Positions 1-5,570 of a DNA stretch of 5,584 nucleotides are shown in pieces. A program made the translations under genes and the position numbers. The stretch comes from Bacteriovoracaceae bacterium UBA7695 (GTDB lineage: Bacteria > Bdellovibrionota > Bacteriovoracia > Bacteriovoracales > Bacteriovoracaceae). Where the stretch lies: the NCBI GenBank assembly GCA_002482685.1, contig DLGL01000119.1, positions 37,846 to 43,429 of the forward strand, written 5' to 3'. A model generated the notes under the pieces. That model saw nothing but the letters and a program-made list of their open reading frames with translations. It ran no database searches and was not told the origin of the DNA. Each line of letters starts with the position of its first letter. Within the stretch, counting starts at the first letter, position 1.

Positions 1-1
1 G

Positions 2-301
2 GTTATTAAATCTGCTCACGCAGGGATGATTTCAACTACAACCGTAGTAGACAATCTTACCCGCGCTCAAAGCCAAGCAAAAGTGGTGGAGTTCATGGGC
101 CGCGATGATGTTAAAAACCAAATGGTAAAACTCGGAGTCAGTCCTGAAGAAGCTACTAAACGAGTGGCGAATTTGTCAGATGCTGAACTAAGAAAAATCG
201 CCGGAGAAATAGATCACCAGACTGCTGGTGGAGATGTTGGTGGGATTCTTATTGTTGTTCTACTGGTGGTTTTAATTATTTATCTTATCAAAAGAATCTA
301 A
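2..301 (+). CDS. PA2779 family protein, exported and membrane-anchored (5' end outside window)
   Basis: This is a small protein of unknown biochemical role. The frame is open to the left edge: the codons before the ATG at 26 read VIKSAHAG, the end of a Sec signal peptide with an A-H-A cleavage site. The true start therefore lies upstream of the window, and the ATG at 26 is probably internal, at the mature N-terminus (GMIST). Counting from that Met, residues 10-65 are helical and charged and contain the family-like stretches GVSPEEA (37-43), RVANLSDAEL (46-55) and AGGD (67-70). Residues 73-89 form a strongly hydrophobic helix ending in the positive KRI tail, so the protein is predicted to be anchored by its C-terminus. 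Family assignment is by recognition of this pattern; members are known to sit beside PA2778-type cysteine peptidases, as here. The next gene starts immediately after the TAA. The Gly-Gly pairs (68-69, 72-73) just before the helix may be relevant to that peptidase, which is inference. Confidence 0.8.
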   Translation, partial: VIKSAHAGMISTTTVVDNLTRAQSQAKVVEFMGRDDVKNQMVKLGVSPEEATKRVANLSDAELRKIAGEIDHQTAGGDVGGILIVVLLVVLIIYLIKRI

Positions 302-1228
302 TTGAAGAGTGGTCTTTTATTGACTCTGGTGGCGCTCTTCTTTCAAAGTTGCGCCACCAAAACTCCTGCTACAGATGGGCTTGTGAAATCCTGGGGGAAA
401 CTTCCGAGGAAATCTTCCATCGAATCAGTTCCCTTTATCCAACAAGAAATAAATCATTGTGCGCCGGCAAGTCTGGCAATGGTGATGAAGAGCTCAGGAC
501 GAAAAGTTGATCTGGATGAGCTCACTTCTCAAATGTACACCCCGGGATCTAAGGGAACATTTTCAACCGACCTCGTGTCGACTATCCGTAGGCAGGGCAT
601 GCTGGGTGTTCCGGTAAAAGACCTTAGGTCGATCCTTACAGAAATTTCTGCGGGTAATCCTGTTTTGGTTTTTCAAAATTTAGGATTTAGTTGGTATCCT
701 CAGTGGCATTACGCAGTGGCAGTGGGCTATGATCTTCATGGTCCTGACCTGATACTTCACTCGGGCGAAACAAAAAAGCTTAAAGAGGATATGAGAGTTT
801 TTGAACGCTCGTGGTCCCTTGCAAACTACTGGGCGATGGTGGTTTTAAATCCCGGCGCTCTTGCCGCCTCTGCAGATGACCTGGCCCATGTGTCGGCCGC
901 TAGCGGACTGGAGCAGGTGGGGAAATTAGAAGAAGCTCATAAGACTTATTCCGCCGTCCTCACCAAATGGCCTCAAAGCCTTCCCGCTTTAATTGGGATC
1001 AGTAATGTGCTCTATAATAAAAAAGATTTAAAACAATCGAGTCGTTATTTAACTGATGCTGTGAAATTTCATCCACTCTCGGCCATGGCCTGGCATAATC
1101 TGGCCACTGTTCAGGGAGAGATGGGTCAGGTTAAGGCCGCAAGACTTAGCTCCCAGAAGGCGATAACCTTAGTGGGAGCCGATGAGCTCACAACTTATAA
1201 AGAAAGTCTCAAGGCCTGGTTACCCTAG
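302..1228 (+). CDS. PA2778 family C39-like cysteine peptidase lipoprotein with TPR repeats
   Basis: Predicted lipid-anchored cysteine peptidase of the papain-fold C39-like group. Residues 1-17 (KSGLLLTLVALFFQSC) make a short lipoprotein signal with the acylated Cys at 17; the lipobox F-Q-S-C is not canonical. The catalytic domain spans about 35-185. Gln47/Gln48 could supply the oxyanion Gln, Cys53 in NHCAPASLAM is the nucleophile and His137 in QWHYAVAVGYD is the general base. The Asp-Pro usual in bacteriocin-processing C39 enzymes is replaced by H-S-G (153-155), so the third catalytic residue is unclear. Residues 194-292 form about three TPR-like helical repeats, presumably for binding a protein partner. 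The TTG start is chosen because it directly follows the upstream stop and gives a complete signal peptide; no ATG occurs before residue 58. There is no clear Shine-Dalgarno sequence, which suggests translational coupling to the PA2779-like gene. The substrate is unknown. Confidence 0.85.
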   Translation: MKSGLLLTLVALFFQSCATKTPATDGLVKSWGKLPRKSSIESVPFIQQEINHCAPASLAMVMKSSGRKVDLDELTSQMYTPGSKGTFSTDLVSTIRRQGMLGVPVKDLRSILTEISAGNPVLVFQNLGFSWYPQWHYAVAVGYDLHGPDLILHSGETKKLKEDMRVFERSWSLANYWAMVVLNPGALAASADDLAHVSAASGLEQVGKLEEAHKTYSAVLTKWPQSLPALIGISNVLYNKKDLKQSSRYLTDAVKFHPLSAMAWHNLATVQGEMGQVKAARLSSQKAITLVGADELTTYKESLKAWLP

Positions 1229-1231
1229 GCC
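1213..1231. terminator. Weak hairpin between convergent genes
   Basis: GGCCT (1213-1217) pairs with AGGCC (1227-1231). Two further G-C pairs inside are possible if T1226 is bulged. The stop codon of the cysteine peptidase (1226-1228) lies inside the hairpin. Neither side has a strong T-run; reading on the minus strand the hairpin is followed by a mildly T-rich stretch (TTGAGACTTTCTTT). It may act as a bidirectional terminator for the two convergent genes, but the stem is short. Confidence 0.3.
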
Positions 1232-1244
1232 CATTCTAAAGTTT

Positions 1245-2768
1245 CTACTCCTCGTAAACATCTTCGTGACAGTGAACATGCTTAGGAAAAACAACCTTGT
1301 TGTTTTGACGGTACATTGAAGCCATTTTATTTGTCGCTCTAACTGTTGAAGTGGAGTGACCATAGCTCAAGGCCAGGAAGGCAATGGCATTAGTGTTAAT
1401 CTCAAGGGCCTCAACACTAATATTATTAATATCATCGCAGGCCTTGTGATAGCAGGCATCGTATGCTTCGCCGGCCTTGCCACCAAAAGTTTTAGCTTCT
1501 TCTTCTGTCTTGGCCCCTTCCGCACCTGTGAATATACCACCAACCGCTATTCCGGCCGCACTGAAAGCAGCGTAGTCAGATCGGCCGTTGAGTTCAGTTT
1601 CAACACTTCCTACATTTGCTGAGGCAAAAAAGTTATGAATAAGTTGCTCAATAGAGTCAGAGCCCTGAGGTCCCTTCTGGCCAAATTTAGATCCGTCTCC
1701 GTCAAAGACTGAAATTTTATAATTGGGCGAGCCTACCATATCCACATTGATGTAGAGGGCAAGCTTATTTTTTTGAGCTTCACTTAAGGATTCAACATAA
1801 CGGGTAGAACCGATGAGACCTAATTCTTCAGCACTAAACCAGCCGAAGCGGATTTTATTATTGGATTTCACATTTTTCATCTTTAAAGCAACTTCGAGAA
1901 TAGCAGCACTCCCAGATCCATTATCATTGATGCCTGGACCCTCCAGAACAGAATCCAGGTGGGCACCTATCATGACTACGTTATCTGGGTTGCCTGATTT
2001 TGTTTCAGCTATGACGTTGAAGCTTGTTTTAAATTCTGCTTTGGTATTGGCTTCAAGAGTCAGGATCGTCTCTGGGTGAGCGATAAGGTTAACAGCAAAT
2101 TGATAGGTCGTTGCAAACGCCGGTATAGTATTTGAAGTTCCTTCGGAAAGTGTTCCCACAAAAAGGGCCTCTCTGTCTGGTGAGTTACCCTGATTAAAAA
2201 TAATCACACCTGAGGCTTTGGCCTTCATCGCATTTTCTGCTTTCTGAGCGAAGTTACAAGTTCCTCGTTGAATGAGGGCCACATGACCTGCAGGGAAGTT
2301 GGCAAAATCTTCGATCTCGCAACCACTGGTAGAATTGTTCCCGGCACCAAGTTCAACATCGACAGCAGTGATTTTTGCACTCACTGAACCTGGACCCGAA
2401 TAAGTCATGACGTTAAAATCTTTTTCTTCATCATAAGAGATTTGCTCGGGAGACTCCTGCCTGAAAGCGGCAGATAGTTTGCTGAACTTCATAAAAGTAA
2501 AAGGCTCAAGCTGAACCTCGTAACCTGCTGCCAGAAGTTTCTGGGCGATAAAGTTTCCTGACAATTCGTGACCGGAAGAACCAGCGGACCGGTTTCCATT
2601 ATTGCTGTCGGCAATTGCCTGGAGAGTTTTTAAGTGTTCAACCACATCTGAGCCTTTCATACAGCTTCCATTTAGAACGCAGCTAATGGAAAGTGGGGCG
2701 GCCTGAGAGGGGAGAGTGTGAAAGAGGGCAGATAGAAGAGTCAGGGCAATGATGCTTTTTTTCGACAT
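1245..2768 (-). CDS. Secreted M28 family zinc aminopeptidase with PA domain
   Basis: Predicted exported di-zinc aminopeptidase that releases N-terminal residues from peptides. It has 507 residues from the chosen start. Residues 1-23 are a Sec signal peptide ending SQA. A PA (protease-associated) domain lies at about 130-235, including HVALIQRGTCNFAQKAENA. The M28 catalytic core is at about 250-470. All expected metal ligands are visible: His270 (GAHLDS), Asp282 (NDNGSG, bridging), Glu315 with catalytic base Glu314 (FSAEELGL), Asp343 (NVDMVG) and His441 (CYHKACDD). Cys439 and Cys444 flank His441 as in Streptomyces griseus-type aminopeptidases, probably as a disulfide. The tail after about 472 ends in HVHCHEDVYEE, rich in His and acidic residues and not part of the core. 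The open frame runs 46 codons further upstream (to 2906), but the start at 2768 is preferred because it gives a proper signal peptide and a good ribosome binding site. The enzyme probably scavenges peptides outside the cytoplasm; its substrate preference cannot be told. Confidence 0.93.
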   Translation of the reverse strand: MSKKSIIALTLLSALFHTLPSQAAPLSISCVLNGSCMKGSDVVEHLKTLQAIADSNNGNRSAGSSGHELSGNFIAQKLLAAGYEVQLEPFTFMKFSKLSAAFRQESPEQISYDEEKDFNVMTYSGPGSVSAKITAVDVELGAGNNSTSGCEIEDFANFPAGHVALIQRGTCNFAQKAENAMKAKASGVIIFNQGNSPDREALFVGTLSEGTSNTIPAFATTYQFAVNLIAHPETILTLEANTKAEFKTSFNVIAETKSGNPDNVVMIGAHLDSVLEGPGINDNGSGSAAILEVALKMKNVKSNNKIRFGWFSAEELGLIGSTRYVESLSEAQKNKLALYINVDMVGSPNYKISVFDGDGSKFGQKGPQGSDSIEQLIHNFFASANVGSVETELNGRSDYAAFSAAGIAVGGIFTGAEGAKTEEEAKTFGGKAGEAYDACYHKACDDINNISVEALEINTNAIAFLALSYGHSTSTVRATNKMASMYRQNNKVVFPKHVHCHEDVYEE

Positions 2769-2774
2769 AGTATT

Positions 2775-2779
2775 CTCCC
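2775..2779 (-). promoter_or_regulatory. Ribosome binding site that sets the M28 peptidase start
   Basis: On the minus strand, GGGAG is followed by six bases (AATACT) and then the ATG at 2768. Its spacing and the signal peptide that follows decide in favour of this start over the upstream ATG at 2906. Confidence 0.7.
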
Positions 2780-2807
2780 GAATGTGGATAAGCTCTTTCT
2801 TGTATAA

Positions 2808-2813
2808 CTTATA
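2808..2813 (-). promoter_or_regulatory. Possible -10 element for the M28 peptidase
   Basis: TATAAG on the minus strand matches the sigma70 -10 consensus at five of six positions and lies about 40 bases before the start codon. An overlapping alternative is TTATAC at 2802-2807. No convincing -35 is present at 16-18 bases, so this is only a candidate. It sits in the 146-base divergent intergenic region shared with the ceramidase-like gene. Confidence 0.3.
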
Positions 2814-2900
2814 AAAATTGGGTTTGTGACCCGGGAAGTGCCTTTTGTAAGGAAGAAGTAGAAAAGAGTGGTTTTTTAGAGACAATTTGTCACCAGTTCG

Positions 2901-2906
2901 TATCAT
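2901..2906 (+). promoter_or_regulatory. Possible -10 element close to the ceramidase-like start
   Basis: TATCAT matches the -10 consensus at five of six positions and ends eight bases before the ATG, so transcription would begin almost at the start codon. TTGTCA (2887-2892) resembles a -35 but is only eight bases away, too close to pair with it. With no Shine-Dalgarno visible, a leaderless message is possible; the call is weak. Confidence 0.25.
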
Positions 2907-2914
2907 TAAAGACT

Positions 2915-3670
2915 ATGGAACATGGTAAATATTTTAAAATCAGAGTAGGAGTCATCCTTGGTGTGATCCTCATGACGGTCATATTCTTTTTTACCCGACC
3001 GGTCATTGAGCAGAGGCAGGATTATCATTTATTTGTAGATACCCGTTCATTTTTTGGCATCCCTAATGCGATGGATGTTCTGTCCAATATTTTTTTCCTT
3101 ATAACCGGAAGTCTTGGAATTTGGGAAATTTTAAAGCGACAAAAATTTCTCGCCACCCAAAGATCCTGGTTCTGGTTTTTTGCCAGTATTCTTCTCATTG
3201 CTCCAGGGTCTGCATATTATCATCTTGCTCCCAATGACTACACTTTGATTTGGGACCGCTTGCCTATGAGTATGGCCTTCATGGCCATGTACATCGTTCT
3301 CTTGTGTGAACACCTTAGTTTAAGATTTGAGAAAGCACTCTACTTCGCCTTATTCCTGGGAGTCCTGAGTGTAGTTACCTGGTGGATTACTGCTGATTTG
3401 CGTTTTTATTTTTTAGTCCAGTTCAGCTCTTTCATCACTATCCCGATGATTCTCATTCTTTTTAGCTCCCGCTTTAGTCTTAAAAGATATTATTTTTTCT
3501 CTCTACTTTTGTATGGATTTGCCAAATGGGCCGAAGTTAAAGACCGGGAAGTCTTTGAAGGAACTCAATATCTTTTTAGTGGGCATACATTGAAACACTT
3601 TCTGGCAGCTCTTGGGCTATTGTGTTTGTGGTGGATGGTGAGAGTAAGAAAGGAGCTCCGGGAGATTTAA
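2915..3670 (+). CDS. CREST/alkaline ceramidase superfamily integral membrane protein
   Basis: A 251-residue, largely hydrophobic protein with about seven membrane segments (roughly 10-27, 56-72, 86-97, 115-132, 141-160, 166-185, 190-204 or 227-243). The superfamily's metal-hydrolase motifs are in order and intact: DVLSN (54-58), S99-x3-H103 in GSAYYHLAP, D114 in WDRLP, and H224-x3-H228 in SGHTLKH near the C-terminus. In alkaline ceramidases the three equivalent His residues bind zinc, and Ser and Asp help hydrolyse the ceramide amide bond. The likely role is therefore an amide- or lipid-hydrolysing enzyme of the inner membrane. Whether ceramide is the substrate is not shown by the sequence; CREST proteins also include receptors and proteins of unknown function. 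The ATG has no clear Shine-Dalgarno sequence. It is divergent from the M28 peptidase and convergent with the DUF1579 gene, so probably a single-gene transcript. Confidence 0.82.
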   Translation: MEHGKYFKIRVGVILGVILMTVIFFFTRPVIEQRQDYHLFVDTRSFFGIPNAMDVLSNIFFLITGSLGIWEILKRQKFLATQRSWFWFFASILLIAPGSAYYHLAPNDYTLIWDRLPMSMAFMAMYIVLLCEHLSLRFEKALYFALFLGVLSVVTWWITADLRFYFLVQFSSFITIPMILILFSSRFSLKRYYFFSLLLYGFAKWAEVKDREVFEGTQYLFSGHTLKHFLAALGLLCLWWMVRVRKELREI

Positions 3671-3678
3671 CCCGGAGC
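3655..3678. terminator. Perfect 8-bp inverted repeat, likely bidirectional terminator
   Basis: GCTCCGGG (3655-3662) and CCCGGAGC (3671-3678) are perfect reverse complements around an 8-base loop that contains the TAA stop of the ceramidase-like gene. It lies between two convergent genes, where a shared terminator is expected. The plus-strand side has no T-run (AAGTGGAACTTC follows). The minus-strand side is somewhat T-rich (TCCTTTCTTACTCT), so it should work better for the DUF1579 transcript, whose stop is at 3690-3692. Confidence 0.6.
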
Positions 3679-3689
3679 AAGTGGAACTT

Positions 3690-4286
3690 CTATTTACGCT
3701 TATAAACAATTTCCATCATTTTAAATTCTTCTTTGCCCTCCATGCCTTTCCCGTACATTAAGTAAGTCATGTTCTTTTTGTCGACCATTTTCCATTCTCC
3801 ACGATACTCAGCAGAATGATCTTTCTCCATTGGACAAGTAAAGGCTCCTTTATCTGTCAGAGTTTTAGATGACTCGTCAAAGTTTCCTTTCCCTAAAACA
3901 AACCCGGTTCCCATATTATCGATCCATAGAGTGTTGTATTCTTTTTTTAAAGTATCATAACCAGTGAGACCCATGCCTTCATAGCTCATGCCCATGGCCT
4001 TACCCTTATGATCTTGCTGAAGGTATCGCCCCCCAAGGATCATTTTGAAGTTAGCACTTCCTTTTGATTCATGCGGCTTTGAAGTAGCACTTTCCCACCA
4101 GCGGGATTCAAATGTCCATTTTCCGGCCATGGCGGCTAAAACTTTATGGCCTTCGGCCGGTGTAGAGAACTCTTTCATCTTTGCCATTACTTCGGCATTT
4201 TTTGGATCAATTTTTTTTTCTTCTGCTGCTGAAAGTGAAAACGAAGCAAGTGATAGGATTAGAGACAGGGATAAAAGTCTTTTCAT
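3690..4286 (-). CDS. Exported DUF1579 family protein
   Basis: A 198-residue protein of unknown function. Residues 1-20 are a Sec signal peptide (MKRLL followed by a hydrophobic run, ending SLSA before AEEKK). The rest matches the DUF1579 pattern: GHKVLAAMAGKW (46-57), ESKGSANFKMILGGRYL (73-89), the EGMGLTGYD block (103-111) and WIDNMGTG (121-128), followed by a strand-rich C-terminal half with an Asp-Lys turn (DKKN, 169-172). Proteins of this family are usually annotated only by the domain and are thought to form a beta-rich, possibly lipocalin-like fold; no enzymatic residues can be named. It is predicted periplasmic. The start is firmly supported by GGAGG (4291-4295 on the minus strand) four bases before the ATG. 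It stands alone between convergent and divergent neighbours, so its context gives no clue to its job. Confidence 0.88.
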   Translation of the reverse strand: MKRLLSLSLILSLASFSLSAAEEKKIDPKNAEVMAKMKEFSTPAEGHKVLAAMAGKWTFESRWWESATSKPHESKGSANFKMILGGRYLQQDHKGKAMGMSYEGMGLTGYDTLKKEYNTLWIDNMGTGFVLGKGNFDESSKTLTDKGAFTCPMEKDHSAEYRGEWKMVDKKNMTYLMYGKGMEGKEEFKMMEIVYKRK

Positions 4287-4334
4287 GGTTCCTCCGATTG
4301 TTTAATGACAGAGAGTCTAACAGCAAAACTCATC

Positions 4335-4362
4335 TTGTAATTGGGCACCACAAAGATATACT
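4335..4362 (+). promoter_or_regulatory. Sigma70-like promoter for the GmhB-type phosphatase
   Basis: TTGTAA (4335-4340), a 16-base spacer and TATACT (4357-4362). The -35 matches four of six and the -10 five of six consensus positions. Transcription would begin near 4369, about 20 bases before the ATG at 4390, leaving room for the AAAGG (4377-4381) that serves as a modest ribosome binding site. This is the best promoter visible in the window. Confidence 0.55.
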
Positions 4363-4389
4363 GGCATAAAATCTATAAAGGTTTCTTTC

Positions 4390-4911
4390 ATGAATAAGGC
4401 AGTGTTTCTTGACCGGGACGGAGTGATTAATAAAACAGTTTTCCGAATGGGAAAACCTCGTGCTCCCTATTTAAGCGAAGAGTACGCACTTTTTGAAGGT
4501 GTCCCCCAAGCCTTGCAGCTTCTAAAGCAGGCAGGGTTTCTTTTAATCGTGGTCACCAATCAGCCAGATGTGGCCCGGGGATGGGTGAGTCGGGATCAAG
4601 TAGATCTGATCAATAATCTTGTTAAAGTGCATTTACCGGTTGATGAAATTTACGCCTGTTTTCATACAGAAAAAGATTTGTGCCAATGTAGAAAGCCTAA
4701 ACCAGGAATGCTTCTTGAAGCATCTAAAAAATGGAATATTGATTTCTCCAAATCGTTCATGATTGGGGACCGCTCCAGCGACATTGAGGCGGGGCTGGCC
4801 GTTGGATGCCGCTCAATTCTGGTTGGCGAAGAAGCTGATCATCCTGTTTATAAGGCCCATTTCAGAGCGGAAGATCTTCTGAGTGCAAGTGGATGGATTC
4901 TTAAAAACTAG
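4390..4911 (+). CDS. gmhB: HAD-IIIA phosphatase, D-glycero-D-manno-heptose-1,7-bisphosphate 7-phosphatase type
   Basis: A cytoplasmic HAD-superfamily phosphatase of 173 residues. In the pathway to ADP-heptose for the LPS inner core, GmhB removes the 7-phosphate of heptose bisphosphate. All HAD motifs are present: D8-x-D10 in FLDRDGVIN (nucleophile and acid/base), T56-N57 in VVTNQ, K104 in RKPKPG, and D127/D131 in GDRSSD for magnesium. The zinc site characteristic of GmhB is complete: C90-x-H92-x5-C98-x-C100. The His-to-Cys loop is shorter than in E. coli GmhB, and the segment after motif I (FRMGKPRAPYLSEE, 18-31) differs from the classic enzyme. It thus belongs to a widespread HAD-IIIA group commonly annotated as GmhB, and a related sugar-phosphate substrate is possible. 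No other heptose gene is in the window. Its stop is four bases from that of the convergent alkyltransferase gene. Confidence 0.8.
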   Translation: MNKAVFLDRDGVINKTVFRMGKPRAPYLSEEYALFEGVPQALQLLKQAGFLLIVVTNQPDVARGWVSRDQVDLINNLVKVHLPVDEIYACFHTEKDLCQCRKPKPGMLLEASKKWNIDFSKSFMIGDRSSDIEAGLAVGCRSILVGEEADHPVYKAHFRAEDLLSASGWILKN

Positions 4912-4915
4912 GAGT

Positions 4916-5383
4916 CTATTTTTCTAAACTCAGGAGAGTCGTTTTTATATCCAGTCCACCTGCGTATCCGCCTAATGTTCCATTTGCCGCAATCACTCTG
5001 TGGCAAGGAATAATTAAGCTCAAGGGATTTCTACCATTGGCAGTTCCCACCGCTCTGCAGGCCTTCTCATTTTTTACATTCTGGGCGAGCTCTTTATAAG
5101 AAATCGTTTTTCCGTAGGGGATTTGTCGCAACTCATTCCAGACTTTCTTTTGAAATTCTGTTCCCTGGATATCTAAAGCAACGCTAAAAGATTTTCTCTC
5201 GCCACTTAAATACTGAAGAATTTCTTTTACTGCCTGTTTTAGAAACTTTGATTCTGAAGGATCTTTGGCCATTTTGATGGTCTGTTTATTCCAGTAAACT
5301 CCCTGAAGTCCGTGCTGCGAAGCTACCAGATAGAGGGGGCCTATAGATGAGTTGAGTTTCCACTGAAGTTTAGTTTCTGTCAT
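4916..5383 (-). CDS. ogt: Methylated-DNA-[protein]-cysteine S-methyltransferase (Ogt/MGMT type)
   Basis: DNA repair protein that moves the alkyl group from O6-alkylguanine (and O4-alkylthymine) to its own Cys in a suicide reaction. From the chosen start it has 155 residues. A short N-terminal domain (1-70) is followed by the DNA-binding and active-site domain (about 72-155). The key residues fit the family: Tyr96 (ISYKELA), the Arg finger R110 (ACRAVGTANGRNP), active-site Cys127 in PCHRV with His128, and the C-terminal Glu154 of the proton relay. Their spacing equals that of human Tyr114, Arg128, Cys145, His146 and Glu172. The usual K-E-W after the GGL turn reads K-T-T (147-149). There is no Ada-type regulatory domain. 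The open frame extends to ATGs at 5413 and 5425, but only the ATG at 5383 has a good ribosome binding site and gives the normal family N-terminus. Confidence 0.93.
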   Translation of the reverse strand: MTETKLQWKLNSSIGPLYLVASQHGLQGVYWNKQTIKMAKDPSESKFLKQAVKEILQYLSGERKSFSVALDIQGTEFQKKVWNELRQIPYGKTISYKELAQNVKNEKACRAVGTANGRNPLSLIIPCHRVIAANGTLGGYAGGLDIKTTLLSLEK

Positions 5384-5388
5384 AAATT

Positions 5389-5393
5389 CTCCC
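5389..5393 (-). promoter_or_regulatory. Ribosome binding site that sets the alkyltransferase start
   Basis: GGGAG on the minus strand, five bases (AATTT) before the ATG at 5383. The two upstream in-frame ATGs (5413, 5425) lack such a site, so the shorter protein is preferred. The context CGGGAGAAT is the same as at the M28 peptidase gene. Confidence 0.7.
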
Positions 5394-5403
5394 GAGATGC
5401 CGA

Positions 5404-5409
5404 ATAATA
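5404..5409 (-). promoter_or_regulatory. Possible -10 element for the alkyltransferase gene
   Basis: TATTAT on the minus strand matches five of six -10 positions and would start transcription near 5397, just ahead of the ribosome binding site. If real, it excludes the two upstream ATGs as starts. No good -35 is seen: TTCGAA at 5425-5430 is weak and only 15 bases away. Confidence 0.3.
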
Positions 5410-5450
5410 ACATCTTAGCCTGCATTCGAACGCTCTAGCAGCATTTTTTA

Positions 5451-5473
5451 AACCTGTCTGGAGAACTCAGGTT
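5451..5473. repeat. 6-bp inverted repeat in the divergent intergenic region
   Basis: AACCTG (5451-5456) and CAGGTT (5468-5473) are perfect reverse complements 11 bases apart, centre to centre 17 bases. They lie upstream of both the alkyltransferase gene (about 70 bases before its start) and the gene at the right edge. The shape fits an operator for a dimeric regulator, but a six-base match can also arise by chance. Confidence 0.3.
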
Positions 5474-5570
5474 AAGATTCTGTCGGCAAACTTAGTTCGG
5501 GTATGATTAGTCGGGGAAATTTGTCAAAATGGAAGAGACTTTTCTTATTCCTGATGAATCCGGAGGACCT

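Noticed and set aside
2..1228. Classic bacteriocin system (double-glycine peptide plus C39 transporter)
   Set aside because: The peptidase has no ABC transporter domains, carries a lipoprotein signal and TPR repeats, and the small protein is Sec-exported with a C-terminal membrane helix; the PA2778/PA2779 families fit far better.
1356..2079. Two 88-codon plus-strand open frames inside the M28 peptidase gene
   Set aside because: They lie opposite well-conserved metal-binding and PA-domain sequence and their translations match no domain pattern; antisense shadows.
2769..2906. 46-codon N-terminal extension of the M28 peptidase frame, from the ATG at 2906
   Set aside because: It would bury the clear signal peptide inside the protein, has no ribosome binding site of its own, and the start at 2768 has GGGAG at good spacing.
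3131..3313. 60-codon minus-strand open frame inside the ceramidase-like gene
   Set aside because: It is opposite the conserved S-x3-H and WDRLP motifs and has no recognisable protein features.
4045..4369. Two plus-strand open frames (86 and 62 codons) over the DUF1579 gene start
   Set aside because: They overlap the signal peptide and conserved part of DUF1579 on the other strand and run through its ribosome binding site; no good start sites of their own.
5384..5425. Upstream starts of the alkyltransferase (ATGs at 5413 and 5425)
   Set aside because: No suitable ribosome binding site and extra residues unlike the family; the start at 5383 has GGGAG five bases ahead.
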